Assembly (NCBI RefSeq): GCF_001665575.1 | Contig: NZ_LZSU01000023.1 | Location: forward strand, 1 to 64,000 | Length of the DNA: 64,000 bases | Source of the DNA: Mycobacterium sp. 852013-51886_SCH5428379 | GTDB taxonomy: Bacteria; Actinomycetota; Actinomycetes; Mycobacteriales; Mycobacteriaceae | Reading direction: 5' to 3' | Part shown: piece after piece, positions 39,126-47,290 of the stretch | Position numbering within the stretch: the stretch's first letter is position 1 | Layout of the letters: each line of letters opens with the position of its first letter | Made by a program: the position numbers and the translations under genes | The notes under the pieces: generated by a model | What the model saw: the letters and a program-made list of their open reading frames with translations, nothing else | What the model was told of the DNA's origin: nothing | Database searches by the model: none

Positions 39126-39832
39126 CCTCCACGGGGTCTCCACGCAAGGTCCATCAGATCCGCGCGGCACTCGACCTGATGCTGGCCGAACTGCAGGTCG
39201 GCGACGCCGTGCCGGCCGAGCGGGAATTGGCGGTGCGCTTCGGCGTCGCCCGGGAGACGGTCCGCAACGCACTGCACGAGCTGCTCGTCGAGGGTCGCAT
39301 CGAACGCCGCGGCCGCGGCACCGTGGTGTCGCGACCCAAACTCGTCCAGCCGCTGTCGCTGCGCAGCTACACCGAGGGCGCCGTCCGGATGGGCCGGACC
39401 CCGGGGCGGTTACTGGTGATCTGGGAGGATGTCGCGGCCGACGCGGACCTGGCAGCGGCCCTGGACATCGAGCCCGGCTCCGCGGTGATGCAACTGGAAC
39501 GGGTGCTGCTTGCCGACGGTGAGCGGATCGGCCTGGAGAGCACGTATCTGTCGGTGCAGCGGTTCGGCTGGTTGCGGGAGACGTTCGATCCCACCACGTC
39601 GCTCTATGCGGCGATCCGGGGCTCGGGCGTCCGGTTCGGCGCCGCGCTGGAGCGGGTGGAGACCGCATTGCCCTCCCCCAGGGAGGCGACGCTGCTGGGC
39701 GTGTCCACCGCGATGCCGGTGCTGATGCTCAACCGGCGCACGGTGGACGCGGCCGACGATCCGATCGAGGTCGTCCGGGCGCTCTACCGCGGTGACCGCG
39801 TGGCGTTCGAGGCGCTGCTCACCGATCGCTGA
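39122..39832 (+). CDS. GntR/HutC-family regulator of phosphonate genes (PhnF-like)
   Basis: A 236-residue GntR regulator with an N-terminal winged helix-turn-helix (PAERELAVRFGVARETVRNALHELLVEGRIERRGRGT, about 30-66) and a C-terminal UTRA effector domain (about 85-235), the HutC subfamily to which M. smegmatis PhnF belongs. Three TGGTNNNGACCA-type sites in the cluster are the expected operators. The start ATG overlaps the HD gene stop. It should repress its own operon, the FAD gene and the phnX-phnDCE operon. The effector is unknown; phosphate or a phosphonate is likely. Confidence 0.9.
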   Translation: MTSTGSPRKVHQIRAALDLMLAELQVGDAVPAERELAVRFGVARETVRNALHELLVEGRIERRGRGTVVSRPKLVQPLSLRSYTEGAVRMGRTPGRLLVIWEDVAADADLAAALDIEPGSAVMQLERVLLADGERIGLESTYLSVQRFGWLRETFDPTTSLYAAIRGSGVRFGAALERVETALPSPREATLLGVSTAMPVLMLNRRTVDAADDPIEVVRALYRGDRVAFEALLTDR

Positions 39833-39837
39833 GCGCG

Positions 39838-40662
39838 TCAGGACCGGAAGAACGCCAGCAACTCCGGATTCACCACGTCGGCGTGGGTGGTCGGCAGACC
39901 GTGCGGCAGATCCTTGTAGGTCTTGAGGGTTCCGTTGACCAGCAGGTCGGCGGACTTCGGGCCGGCCGCGACGTAGGGCACGATCTGATCGTCTTCGCTG
40001 TGTACCACCAGCACCGGCAGGGTGATCTTCTTCAGATCCTCGGTGAAGTCGGTCTGCGAGAAGGCGACGATTCCGTCGTAGTGCGCCTTGGCGCCGCCCA
40101 TCATGCCCTGACGCCACCAGTTCTCGATGACCGCCTCGGACGGCTCCACGCCGGAGCGGTTGAACCCGTAGAACGGCCCGGACGGCAGCGCGCGGTAGAA
40201 CTCCGAGCGGTTGGCGGCCAGCTGCGCCTGCAGGTCGTCGAAGACGTCCTTGGGCAGACCTTCGGGGTTCGCGTCGGTCTTGACCATCAGCGGCGGCACC
40301 GCGCACAGCAACGCCGCCTTGGCCGCCCGGTCTTCGCCGTGGCGGGCGAGGTAGCGCACCACCTCCCCACCCCCGGTCGAATGGCCGACGTGGATCGCGT
40401 CGCGCAGATCGAGATGCCGGACGACGGCGGCGAGGTCGTCGGCGTAATGGTCCATGTCGTGCCCGTCGGCGACCTGCGTGGAACGGCCGTGGCCGCGGCG
40501 GTCGTGGGCGATGACGCGGTAGCCCTGCGCGAGGAAGTAGAGCAGCTGGGTGTCCCAGTCGTCCGCGGACAGCGGCCACCCGTGGCTGAACACGATGGGC
40601 TGGCCGGAGCCCCAGTCTTTGTAGAAGATCTCGACACCGTCGTCCGTGGTGATGGTCGGCAT
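39838..40662 (-). CDS. alpha/beta hydrolase, chloroperoxidase/esterase type
   Basis: A 274-residue alpha/beta hydrolase resembling cofactor-free haloperoxidases and arylesterases. The nucleophile elbow is GHSTGGG (Ser about 95), the acid is in SEDDQIVP and the catalytic histidine in [10 protein letters not shown] near the C-terminus. HGWP near residue 28 gives the oxyanion region. The ATG at 40662 follows AGGA; a TTG two codons upstream is possible. It converges on the GntR gene with a 5-bp gap. Physiological substrate unknown. Confidence 0.9.
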   Translation of the reverse strand: MPTITTDDGVEIFYKDWGSGQPIVFSHGWPLSADDWDTQLLYFLAQGYRVIAHDRRGHGRSTQVADGHDMDHYADDLAAVVRHLDLRDAIHVGHSTGGGEVVRYLARHGEDRAAKAALLCAVPPLMVKTDANPEGLPKDVFDDLQAQLAANRSEFYRALPSGPFYGFNRSGVEPSEAVIENWWRQGMMGGAKAHYDGIVAFSQTDFTEDLKKITLPVLVVHSEDDQIVPYVAAGPKSADLLVNGTLKTYKDLPHGLPTTHADVVNPELLAFFRS

Positions 40663-40746
40663 GGGCAATCCTGTCGTCGGGGTTGATGATCAATCGTGCC
40701 TCGTCGACCGCTGCAGCGGATGTGCACGGGATTAGAGTTCACCTGC

Positions 40747-41094
40747 ATGCAACCCGTCGAGATCAACGCCGGCGCCTGGTACCTGAGGGCGCTGCGGGCC
40801 GACGCCCTGATGGACGACCGACCCGCGCTCGCCGAGCTCGGTGAGCACGACCCCGACCACGTGACCCGCCGTACCGCCCAGTGGTCTTCGGACACCTGCT
40901 ATTCGTGGGCGGTGTGTGAGCCCACCACCGGGGAACTGCTCGCCGAGGTGACCGTCGACCCGGCGACCGCGACACTGCGCACCCGCACCCGCCCGGGGCA
41001 CGCCGACGCGGCGGCCACCGGCGCCGCCGCGGTGCGCAGATTCGCTTCCGGCGCCCTCGGGATCGCCGTCGCGGACGTCGGGCAGGATGGGTGA
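40747..41094 (+). CDS. short GNAT-like hypothetical protein
   Basis: A 115-residue protein. Its start (VEINAGAWYLRALRADALMDDRPALAELGE) and middle (YSWAVCEPTTGELLAEVTVDP) look like the first half of a RimJ/RimL-type N-acetyltransferase, and ALRFASGALGI-like sequence RRFASGALGI resembles a later GNAT helix. The acetyl-CoA loop R/QxxGxG/A is missing, and the usual length is 150 or more. It may be a degenerate or non-catalytic relative. The upstream frame to 40696 is open but a start at 40747 fits better. Confidence 0.6.
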   Translation: MQPVEINAGAWYLRALRADALMDDRPALAELGEHDPDHVTRRTAQWSSDTCYSWAVCEPTTGELLAEVTVDPATATLRTRTRPGHADAAATGAAAVRRFASGALGIAVADVGQDG

Positions 41095-41179
41095 CGATCC
41101 GGCGACTATCCCGGATTTCCGGTCGTCGCCGTAGTAACGTCGGCGGCCGGGGTATGGCACTCGAGGGGAATTGAGATAC

Positions 41180-41509
41180 ATGAGCAAGCGGGTAGGGGCG
41201 ATTTTCGGTGCGGCGATGATGCTGCCGGCGCTCGCAGTGGGGCTGGCCGGTCCGGCCGCCGCCCAGGACGAATGGGATATGCCCGACTTCCGCGGCATGA
41301 CGCTGCAGGGTGCCGTCGACGAAGTCGCCGCGGTGACCGACGGCGCGCCGCTCACGCTGAACGTCTTCAACACCACGGGTGCCCCGCAGCAGATCACCAA
41401 CGCGACGTACTGGATCGTCTGCTACCAGAACCCCTCGGTCGGCTCGTCGATCACGCTCGACAGCAAGGTCTCGCTCGGACTGCGCCGCCCCAACACCTCC
41501 TGCTGGTGA
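41180..41509 (+). CDS. secreted PASTA-like small protein
   Basis: A 109-residue secreted protein with a signal peptide (about 1-29, ending GPAAAQ) and a single domain beginning MPDFRGMTLQGAVDEVAAVTDG, the pattern of a PASTA repeat (normally found in PknB and penicillin-binding proteins). Two cysteines (YWIVCYQ, NTSCW at the extreme end) could form a disulfide. Similar short single-PASTA secreted proteins occur in mycobacteria. Start ATG at 41180; a TTG at 41171 is also possible. Role unknown; a cell-wall ligand is inference. Confidence 0.75.
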   Translation: MSKRVGAIFGAAMMLPALAVGLAGPAAAQDEWDMPDFRGMTLQGAVDEVAAVTDGAPLTLNVFNTTGAPQQITNATYWIVCYQNPSVGSSITLDSKVSLGLRRPNTSCW

Positions 41510-41512
41510 CGC

Positions 41513-42061
41513 TCACCCGCTGAGGTCTGCGGTGTCGACGTCCTCCCCGGAGGAGAGGTCGCCGCACTCGACACGCATGACGTCGTCACGTTCACGCAGG
41601 AACGGTCGCGCTCCGTGGTCGCCGTGCAGCGAGTCCAGCAGTGCCGGCCAGTGCCGACGGGCGATCGCCACGGGGTGGCCGGGTCGGCCGCCGTACACGG
41701 CGCGTGCGACTCCGCCGGCGGCCGCGTCCAGCACGCGGCGCACCGCGGCCGCCCCGATGTCAGGGGTGTCGACGGTGTGCAGCACAGCGACGTCGGCGTC
41801 CCCGGCGGCCAGGATTCCCGCCCGCACCGAGGCGCTCAGCCCGTCCGCCCAGTCGTCGGCCACCACCGCTCGCGCGGGTGCGGGTACCTCGACGACCGCG
41901 GCGCCCAGCACCACGATGACGTCGTCACAGCCGCCGTCTGCGAGGGCCCGGACCGCGATCCGCAGCCACTCCCCTTCGCCGGCAAGCACCTTCGGCATCC
42001 CGAAGCGCGTCCCCGCGCCGGCCGCGAGCAGCACCCCGGCCGCCGTCACTCCCGTCGACAT
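41513..42061 (-). CDS. MobA-like nucleotidyltransferase
   Basis: A 182-residue NTP-transferase-fold protein like molybdenum cofactor cytidylyltransferase (MocA/MobA-like). The signature loop GVLLAAGAGTRFGMPK and the DTPDIG metal site (HTVDTPDI in place of VLGDMP) are visible. Such proteins finish the cofactor for xanthine dehydrogenase-family enzymes. A xanthine dehydrogenase is encoded 18 kb away, and urate-degrading genes are adjacent, so a role in maturing that enzyme is plausible. It is divergent from uraD. Confidence 0.8.
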   Translation of the reverse strand: MSTGVTAAGVLLAAGAGTRFGMPKVLAGEGEWLRIAVRALADGGCDDVIVVLGAAVVEVPAPARAVVADDWADGLSASVRAGILAAGDADVAVLHTVDTPDIGAAAVRRVLDAAAGGVARAVYGGRPGHPVAIARRHWPALLDSLHGDHGARPFLRERDDVMRVECGDLSSGEDVDTADLSG

Positions 42062-42094
42062 GCGACCAGTGTGGACCTGCCGGATGCTGGAACG

Positions 42095-42631
42095 GTGACG
42101 CCCCCGGACGAGTCGCAGGGCAAGTGCGCGACTGAACGCTTCAATGCCCGGTTGGCGGCCCTGTCCGACGCCGAGCGCATCGCGTTGCTGTCGACGGTGT
42201 GCGCGTCACCGGGTTGGGTGCACGGCCTGCTCGCAGGGGCGCCGTTCGAGGACGCCACCGCGCTGCTCGCGCGCGCGGACCGGGTGCTCGCCGCGCTCCC
42301 CGACGACGAGATCGATGCCGCACTCGAGGGACACCCCCGCATCGGCGACCGCCCCGACAATGCGGCGTCCGCACGCGAACAGTCGGCGGTGGCGGGTGCC
42401 GACGCCGAGATGAAGACCCGCCTGACCGACGGGAACCGTTGCTACGAACAGCGTTTCGGCCACGTGTATCTGGTCTGTGCGAGCGGCCGGTCGGCTGAGG
42501 AGCTGCTGGCGATACTCACCGACCGGCTGGGCAACGACGCCGAGACCGAGCGCCGGATCGTGCGCACCGAGCTGGGAGAGATCAACAGGCTGCGGCTGCA
42601 ACGCCTGTTGAGCGGAGCGGAGGACCCATGA
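42095..42631 (+). CDS. uraD: OHCU decarboxylase
   Basis: 2-oxo-4-hydroxy-4-carboxy-5-ureidoimidazoline decarboxylase, 178 residues, the last step from urate to (S)-allantoin. It has the catalytic histidine in GHPRIGDRP, followed by SAREQSAV and FGHVYLVCASGRSAEELL. The GTG at 42095 is the first usable start in frame. It overlaps uraH by ATGA and forms the uraD-uraH-uox operon. Confidence 0.93.
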   Translation: MTPPDESQGKCATERFNARLAALSDAERIALLSTVCASPGWVHGLLAGAPFEDATALLARADRVLAALPDDEIDAALEGHPRIGDRPDNAASAREQSAVAGADAEMKTRLTDGNRCYEQRFGHVYLVCASGRSAEELLAILTDRLGNDAETERRIVRTELGEINRLRLQRLLSGAEDP

Positions 42632-42951
42632 CACATGTGAGCACCCACGTCCTCGACGCGGTGAGCGGCCGGCCGGCCGCGGGGGTACCCGTGGCACTCA
42701 CCGACGCGGAAGGGGCGACGGTCGCCGAGGGCGTCACCGATGACGACGGCCGGATCGGCGCGCTGTTCACCGGGACTGTGTCCGGGCTGTTCCGGCTGCG
42801 CTTCGACACTGCCACGTACTTCGCGGCCTGCGAGGTGCCGGCGTTCTATCCGGAGGTGGTCGTCGCGTTCGAGGTCACCGATCCCGACGGTCGCTATCAC
42901 GTGCCACTTCTGCTCTCGCCCTACGCCTATTCGACCTACCGAGGGAGTTGA
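42628..42951 (+). CDS. uraH: 5-hydroxyisourate hydrolase
   Basis: A 107-residue transthyretin-like protein that hydrolyses 5-hydroxyisourate to OHCU. The N-terminal STHVLDAVSGRPAAGV, RIGALF and the diagnostic C-terminal YRGS are all present. Middle gene of the urate operon. Confidence 0.96.
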   Translation: MTHVSTHVLDAVSGRPAAGVPVALTDAEGATVAEGVTDDDGRIGALFTGTVSGLFRLRFDTATYFAACEVPAFYPEVVVAFEVTDPDGRYHVPLLLSPYAYSTYRGS

Positions 42952-42953
42952 GC

Positions 42954-43853
42954 GTGTCGGAGATCATCCTGGGCCCCCACCAGTACGGCAAGGCAGAGAT
43001 CCACCTGGTCCGGATCCATCGCGACACCCCGCGCCACGAGATCCGCGATGTCATCGTATCCACCTGTCTGCGTGGGGATTTCGACGGCGCCCACTTATCC
43101 GGTGATCAATCGAAGGTGCTGCCGACCGACAGCCAGAAGCAGACCGTCTACGCCTACGCCAAACAGCCCGGCCTCGGCGGTATCGAGGAGTACGGCCTGG
43201 CCCTGGCACGGCATTTCGTCGCTGACATCGGGCCCGTCGAGACCGCGCGGATCGAGATCGACGAACACGCGTGGCAGCGCGTGGTCGTGGACGGCACCGA
43301 ACACGACCACACCTGGATCCGCAGCGGCCAGGAGATCCGCACCGCCGCGGTCACCGTCGACGGCACCGGCGAGTGGGTGATCGGTGGGCTGAGGGATCTG
43401 ACGATTCTGAAGTCGACGGGGTCGGAGTTCTCCGGCTTCCTGACCGACCCTTACACGGTCCTCGAACCCACCCACGACCGGGTGATGGCGACGTCGCTGG
43501 TGGCGCAGTGGCGCTTCCGGTCGACGACCGGCCTCGACTGGGACGCGGTGTACACCGGCGTCAAGACCCAGCTGATCCGGCAGTTCGCCGAGATACAGTC
43601 ACTGGCGCTGCAGCAGACTCTCTACGAGATGGGCCGCGCTGTGCTCGCCCACCATCCCGAGATCGTCGAGGTGCGACTGTCGGCACCCAACAAACACCAT
43701 TTCCGCTACGACCTCGAGCGCTTCGGGTTGGCCAACGACAACGAGGTGTTTCACGCCGACGACCGTCCCTACGGCCTGATCCAAGCGACGGTGACTCTGG
43801 ACGATGCGCCCGCCGCCGGCCCGGCGTGGGACGCCCAGCGCAGTTGGCTGTAG
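42954..43853 (+). CDS. uox: urate oxidase (cofactor-free uricase)
   Basis: A 299-residue uricase converting urate, O2 and water to 5-hydroxyisourate and H2O2. Visible are the N-terminal YGKAEIHLVRI with the catalytic lysine, VLPTDSQKQTVYA with the active-site threonine, and APNKHHFRYDL with the conserved histidine. The GTG at 42954 is preceded by GAGGGAG; a TTG two codons upstream is less likely. It converges on sigF. Confidence 0.96.
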   Translation: MSEIILGPHQYGKAEIHLVRIHRDTPRHEIRDVIVSTCLRGDFDGAHLSGDQSKVLPTDSQKQTVYAYAKQPGLGGIEEYGLALARHFVADIGPVETARIEIDEHAWQRVVVDGTEHDHTWIRSGQEIRTAAVTVDGTGEWVIGGLRDLTILKSTGSEFSGFLTDPYTVLEPTHDRVMATSLVAQWRFRSTTGLDWDAVYTGVKTQLIRQFAEIQSLALQQTLYEMGRAVLAHHPEIVEVRLSAPNKHHFRYDLERFGLANDNEVFHADDRPYGLIQATVTLDDAPAAGPAWDAQRSWL

Positions 43854-43865
43854 CCGCCCGCGGGC

Positions 43866-44657
43866 CTACTGCAGTTGATCGCGGAGTTTGGTCAGCGACT
43901 TCGCCAGGAGGCGGGAGACGTGCATCTGCGAGATGCCCACCCGCTCGGCGATCTGCGTCTGGGTGAGGTTCTCGAAGAAACGCAGGAGCAGCACCGTGCG
44001 TTCCCGCTCGGGCAGCGACGCCAGTAGGGGGCGCAGCGCCTCGCGGTTCTCGATCTGGTCGAGTCCGGCGTCCATGTCGCCGAGGGTGTCGGCGATCGCC
44101 GGAGCGTCCTCGTTGCCGCTGTTGCCGCCGCTGTCGATCGACAGGGTGTTGTAGGAGCTGCCTGCGATCAGGCCTTCGACGACTTCGTCGCGGTCCATGT
44201 CGAGTTCGGCGGCCAACTCCGACGGCGTCGGTGCGCGGCCCAGCCGCTGGGACAGCTCGGCGGTGGCCGCCCCCAACCGCAGGTGCAATTCCTTGAGGCG
44301 GCGCGGGACCTTGACCGACCAGCTGTTGTCCCGGAAATGCCTGCGGACCTCACCCATGATGGTGGGCACGGCGAAGGACACGAAGTCGGAGCCGGCGTCG
44401 ACGTTGAAGCGGATCACGGCGTTGACCAGGCCGACGCGGGCGACCTGGACGAGGTCGTCGCGCGGCTCGCCACGACCGTCGAAGCGGCGGGCGATGTGAT
44501 CGGCCAGCGGCAGGCAGCGTTCGACGATGCGGTCGCGCTGGCGCTGGAATTGCGGCGTGTCCGGCTGCAGCCCCTGCAACTCGCGGAACATGGCGGCCAC
44601 GTCCGAATATTCAGAGTTCTGTCGCGGCGACGAACCCTGGGAGGACGACGGTGTCAC
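43866..44657 (-). CDS. sigF: general-stress sigma factor SigF
   Basis: A 263-residue group 3 sigma factor (SigB/SigF type) with regions 2, 3 and 4: VARVGLVNAVIRF and SFAVPTIMGEVRRHFRDNSW (region 2), the -35-binding TQTQIAERVGISQMHVSRLLAKSL (region 4). The GTG at 44657 overlaps the rsbW stop codon by GTGA, which gives equimolar synthesis with its anti-sigma factor. It recognises GTTT-N15/17-GGGTA-type promoters, several of which are in this window. Confidence 0.97.
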   Translation of the reverse strand: MTPSSSQGSSPRQNSEYSDVAAMFRELQGLQPDTPQFQRQRDRIVERCLPLADHIARRFDGRGEPRDDLVQVARVGLVNAVIRFNVDAGSDFVSFAVPTIMGEVRRHFRDNSWSVKVPRRLKELHLRLGAATAELSQRLGRAPTPSELAAELDMDRDEVVEGLIAGSSYNTLSIDSGGNSGNEDAPAIADTLGDMDAGLDQIENREALRPLLASLPERERTVLLLRFFENLTQTQIAERVGISQMHVSRLLAKSLTKLRDQLQ

Positions 44658-45088
44658 CGCAGCGAACTCGCTCGCCTCGTCGTCATCGAGATACCGAATA
44701 CGGAGTCGTCGCCCGGACCGGTTCCGTTGTCGAACGTGCGGACCTCGTCGGTGAGCGAACTGAGCACGTGCCAGCTGAAGCTGCCCGGCGCGAGGATGTC
44801 GGAGTTCTGACATGTCGTCGAAGCGTCGACGACGACCTCGGAATCCCGCGGGTGGACGATGACCACGAGGGTGGATCCCGGGACCGCGGAACGGATCAGC
44901 CGGGTGCACGCCTCGTCGACCGCGAGGCGCAGGTCCGACACCGCATCGAAGTCCAAATCCTCGAACGTGCCGACCGCGGCGACCAGCGTGCGCAGCACCG
45001 CAAGGTTCTCGAGCTTCGCTGCGACCCTGAGCTCCACGGACCGCTCGGCGTCCGCCTGTCCGTCGCGCGAGTTACCGACCTCGGCCAT
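44654..45088 (-). CDS. rsbW: anti-sigma factor RsbW (UsfX)
   Basis: A 144-residue GHKL-type ATPase-fold protein that binds and inhibits SigF. The matching core is ELRVAAKLENLAVLRTLVAA and TFEDLDFDAVSDLRLAVDEACTRLIRSA, as in M. tuberculosis UsfX. The N-box asparagine typical of kinases is replaced (DEACTR), also as I recall in UsfX. The ATG at 45088 follows GGGAGG; a second ATG at 45103 lacks such a site. It precedes sigF with a GTGA overlap. Confidence 0.95.
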   Translation of the reverse strand: MAEVGNSRDGQADAERSVELRVAAKLENLAVLRTLVAAVGTFEDLDFDAVSDLRLAVDEACTRLIRSAVPGSTLVVIVHPRDSEVVVDASTTCQNSDILAPGSFSWHVLSSLTDEVRTFDNGTGPGDDSVFGISMTTRRASSLR

Positions 45089-45115
45089 CTGACCTCCCGA
45101 CATATCGAAGCGAGA

Positions 45116-45141
45116 CTACCCCAGCCCGGATCGCGCCTGAC
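45116..45141 (-). promoter_or_regulatory. possible SigF autoregulatory promoter for rsbW-sigF
   Basis: On the minus strand GTCA (45138-45141) is followed after 16 bp by GGGTAG (45116-45121), 27 bp before the rsbW start. The -10 matches SigF promoters well; the -35 has two mismatches to GTTT. Confidence 0.4.
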
Positions 45142-45172
45142 ATCGGCACTCGGGGAAGTCGCAGGTGATTGC

Positions 45173-45198
45173 GTGTAACTGCACTTTCGACCGGGTAA
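45173..45198 (+). promoter_or_regulatory. possible SigF-type promoter for topoisomerase gene
   Basis: GTGT (45173-45176), 16-bp spacer, GGGTAA (45193-45198). One mismatch in each element to the SigF consensus; 107 bp upstream of the topoisomerase start. Confidence 0.35.
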
Positions 45199-45305
45199 CA
45201 CCGGTTCATGAAACAGGTTGCCGACCGCTGCTCACCATGGTCTGCCTCCCATACCCCGGCGCGAGCCGGTGTGAAACCCCCGAATGTCGAGCCGAGCGGG
45301 CGAGC

Positions 45306-46325
45306 ATGCGGCTGCGGCGCAGCGTAGTCACCGGCCCGGGCCTGACCCGGGTGCGGCGCGGCAAGGGCTTCTCCTACCGCGACCACAACGGCGACCCCGT
45401 CACCGACGAGAAGGTGCTGACTCGCATCAACGATCTGGTGATCCCGCCGGCGTGGAAGAAGGTGTGGATCTCTCCGCACGCGAACGGCCACATCCAAGCT
45501 GTGGGCACCGACGCGGCGGGCCGGCGCCAGTACCTCTACCACCAGCAGTGGCAGGAGGAACGCAACGAGGAGAAGTTCGACCGAGTGCTGCAGATGTCGC
45601 GGGGGCTGCCCGAGATGCGTCAGCGCCTCGCCACCGATCTGCGCCGGCGCGGGCTCGGCCGGGACCGGGTGCTGGCCGTGGCGCTGCACCTGCTGGACCT
45701 CGGGTACTTCCGCGCCGGCGGGGACGTGTACGCCGAGGAGAACAACTCGTACGGGATCTCCACGCTGCTCTGTGAACACGTCTCCCTGCAGCGTCAGGCC
45801 GTCGAGTTCGACTACCCGGCCAAGAGCGGGGTGCGTCGCACGCTGGTCATCGACGATCCGGAAGTGGTGCGTTCGGTGCGGGCACTGCTGCGCAGACCGG
45901 ACAAGACCGGCCGTTTCCTGTCGTGCCGCAACGGTCCCGACTGGGCTGAACTGCACTCCGACGACCTCAACACCCGCTTCAAGGAACTGGTCGGCGACGA
46001 GTACTCGGTCAAGGATCTGCGCACCTGGCACGGCACCGTGCTGGCCGCCGCGGCGTTCGTCGACGCCGATCCGCCGGTGGACAAGAAGGTGATCAAGCGG
46101 GTCGAGTCGGCGGTGATGAAGGAGGTGTCCGAGGCGCTCGGCAACACCCCGGCCGTCGCGCGCTCCTCCTACGTCGATCCGCGGGTGGTCACCGGATACG
46201 AACAGGGCATGACGATCGCCGCGGGCGCCCGCCGCGCGCAACGGGCCAAGCGTCCGGACGAGCGGCAGGCGATTCTGGAGCGCAGCACGGCGAACCTCAT
46301 CCGCAAGGTCGCGAAAAGTCATTAA
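45306..46325 (+). CDS. type IB DNA topoisomerase
   Basis: A 339-residue poxvirus-like topoisomerase IB, which relaxes supercoils through a 3'-phosphotyrosyl link. The N-terminal domain starts MRLRRS and contains RRGKGFSYRD and IPPAWKKVWI. The catalytic core shows the arginine-lysine-arginine set (KSGVRR, KDLRTWHGT) and the nucleophilic tyrosine in SSYVDPRVV. I chose ATG 45306 because MRLRRS is the usual family start; upstream open sequence lacks similarity. It is absent at this site in M. tuberculosis. Confidence 0.93.
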   Translation: MRLRRSVVTGPGLTRVRRGKGFSYRDHNGDPVTDEKVLTRINDLVIPPAWKKVWISPHANGHIQAVGTDAAGRRQYLYHQQWQEERNEEKFDRVLQMSRGLPEMRQRLATDLRRRGLGRDRVLAVALHLLDLGYFRAGGDVYAEENNSYGISTLLCEHVSLQRQAVEFDYPAKSGVRRTLVIDDPEVVRSVRALLRRPDKTGRFLSCRNGPDWAELHSDDLNTRFKELVGDEYSVKDLRTWHGTVLAAAAFVDADPPVDKKVIKRVESAVMKEVSEALGNTPAVARSSYVDPRVVTGYEQGMTIAAGARRAQRAKRPDERQAILERSTANLIRKVAKSH

Positions 46326-46360
46326 CGGCGGGGTGATTCGTCACCGCGAGTTCATCCCCC

Positions 46361-47290
46361 TCATACGGGTTCCCGATCGAGCGAATTCACCGCGTCCAGG
46401 ACGTCGTCGACGGCGATGCGCAGCAACCCGGGATGGGGTTCGGCGGCGTGCGGATCGCCGCTGTCCCCCGCCCACAGCACGGTGTGCGGTCCCGATGAGC
46501 GCGGCCCCCAGCGACTCGGCGGAGTGGGTCCGAACAGCAGTACCGAGGGCGCCCCGGCGGCGGTGGCGATGTGCGCAACGCCGGTGTCCCCGCAGATCAG
46601 CATTGCGGATTCGGCGATCAGTGCGACGAGTTCGACGAGTTCGAGACGTCCGGCCAGCACGGCGGATTCGGGCAATCCCGCCTGCCGGGCGACGGTGTGC
46701 GCGAGTTCCGTCTCCCCGGAGTCGCCCGTGATCACCACGTCGCGCCCGGCCTCGCGAAGGACGGCCGCGACCGAGGCGAACCGGTCGGCGGGCCACCGGC
46801 GGGCCTGCGACGCCGCGCCGGGATGGATGACCACCGCGCCGGGACGCTCGGAACCCACCGGAGGTTCGATCCGCAGATCCTCCGGGTCGCAGCTGATGTC
46901 GGCAGTCTCGAGTAACGCACACCACCGGTCGACCTCGTGGATGTCGGCGCGCCAGGACGGACCCGGCACATCCGGGTAGGCCGCATGGCGGTGCGTGAGC
47001 AGCGACCGCGGCCGGATGGCCTGCAGATCGGCGATGCTCTCGGGTCCGCTCCCGTGCAGGTTCACCGCGAGTGCGGGCGGCTGGTCCGGCGGCCGCAGCC
47101 GCCCCAGCCCAGCGGTCGGTTGCACCCGGTCCACGGCGCCGGTGAGCATGGCCAGTTCGCTGAACCGCTCAGGGGTGGCCAGCACGATCTCGGCGCCGGG
47201 ACGAGCCCGGCGCAGCGCCCGCAGCGCGGGCACCCCGGTGAGCAGATCGCCCAGCCCCAGCGCCCGCAGCACCAGGACCATCTCGGTCAC
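46361..47290 (-). CDS. GT9 heptosyltransferase-like protein 1
   Basis: A 309-residue glycosyltransferase family 9 protein (ADP-heptose:acceptor heptosyltransferase type). N-terminal VLRALGLGDLLTGVPALRAL, middle VVIHPGAASQARRWP and C-terminal ICGDTGVAHIATAAGAPSVLLFGPTPP are classic GT9 signatures. The GTG at 47290 overlaps the SDR stop by GTGA; another GTG six bases earlier is possible. It is the last gene of the seven-gene heptose operon that starts at 54125. Confidence 0.87.
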   Translation of the reverse strand: MTEMVLVLRALGLGDLLTGVPALRALRRARPGAEIVLATPERFSELAMLTGAVDRVQPTAGLGRLRPPDQPPALAVNLHGSGPESIADLQAIRPRSLLTHRHAAYPDVPGPSWRADIHEVDRWCALLETADISCDPEDLRIEPPVGSERPGAVVIHPGAASQARRWPADRFASVAAVLREAGRDVVITGDSGETELAHTVARQAGLPESAVLAGRLELVELVALIAESAMLICGDTGVAHIATAAGAPSVLLFGPTPPSRWGPRSSGPHTVLWAGDSGDPHAAEPHPGLLRIAVDDVLDAVNSLDREPV

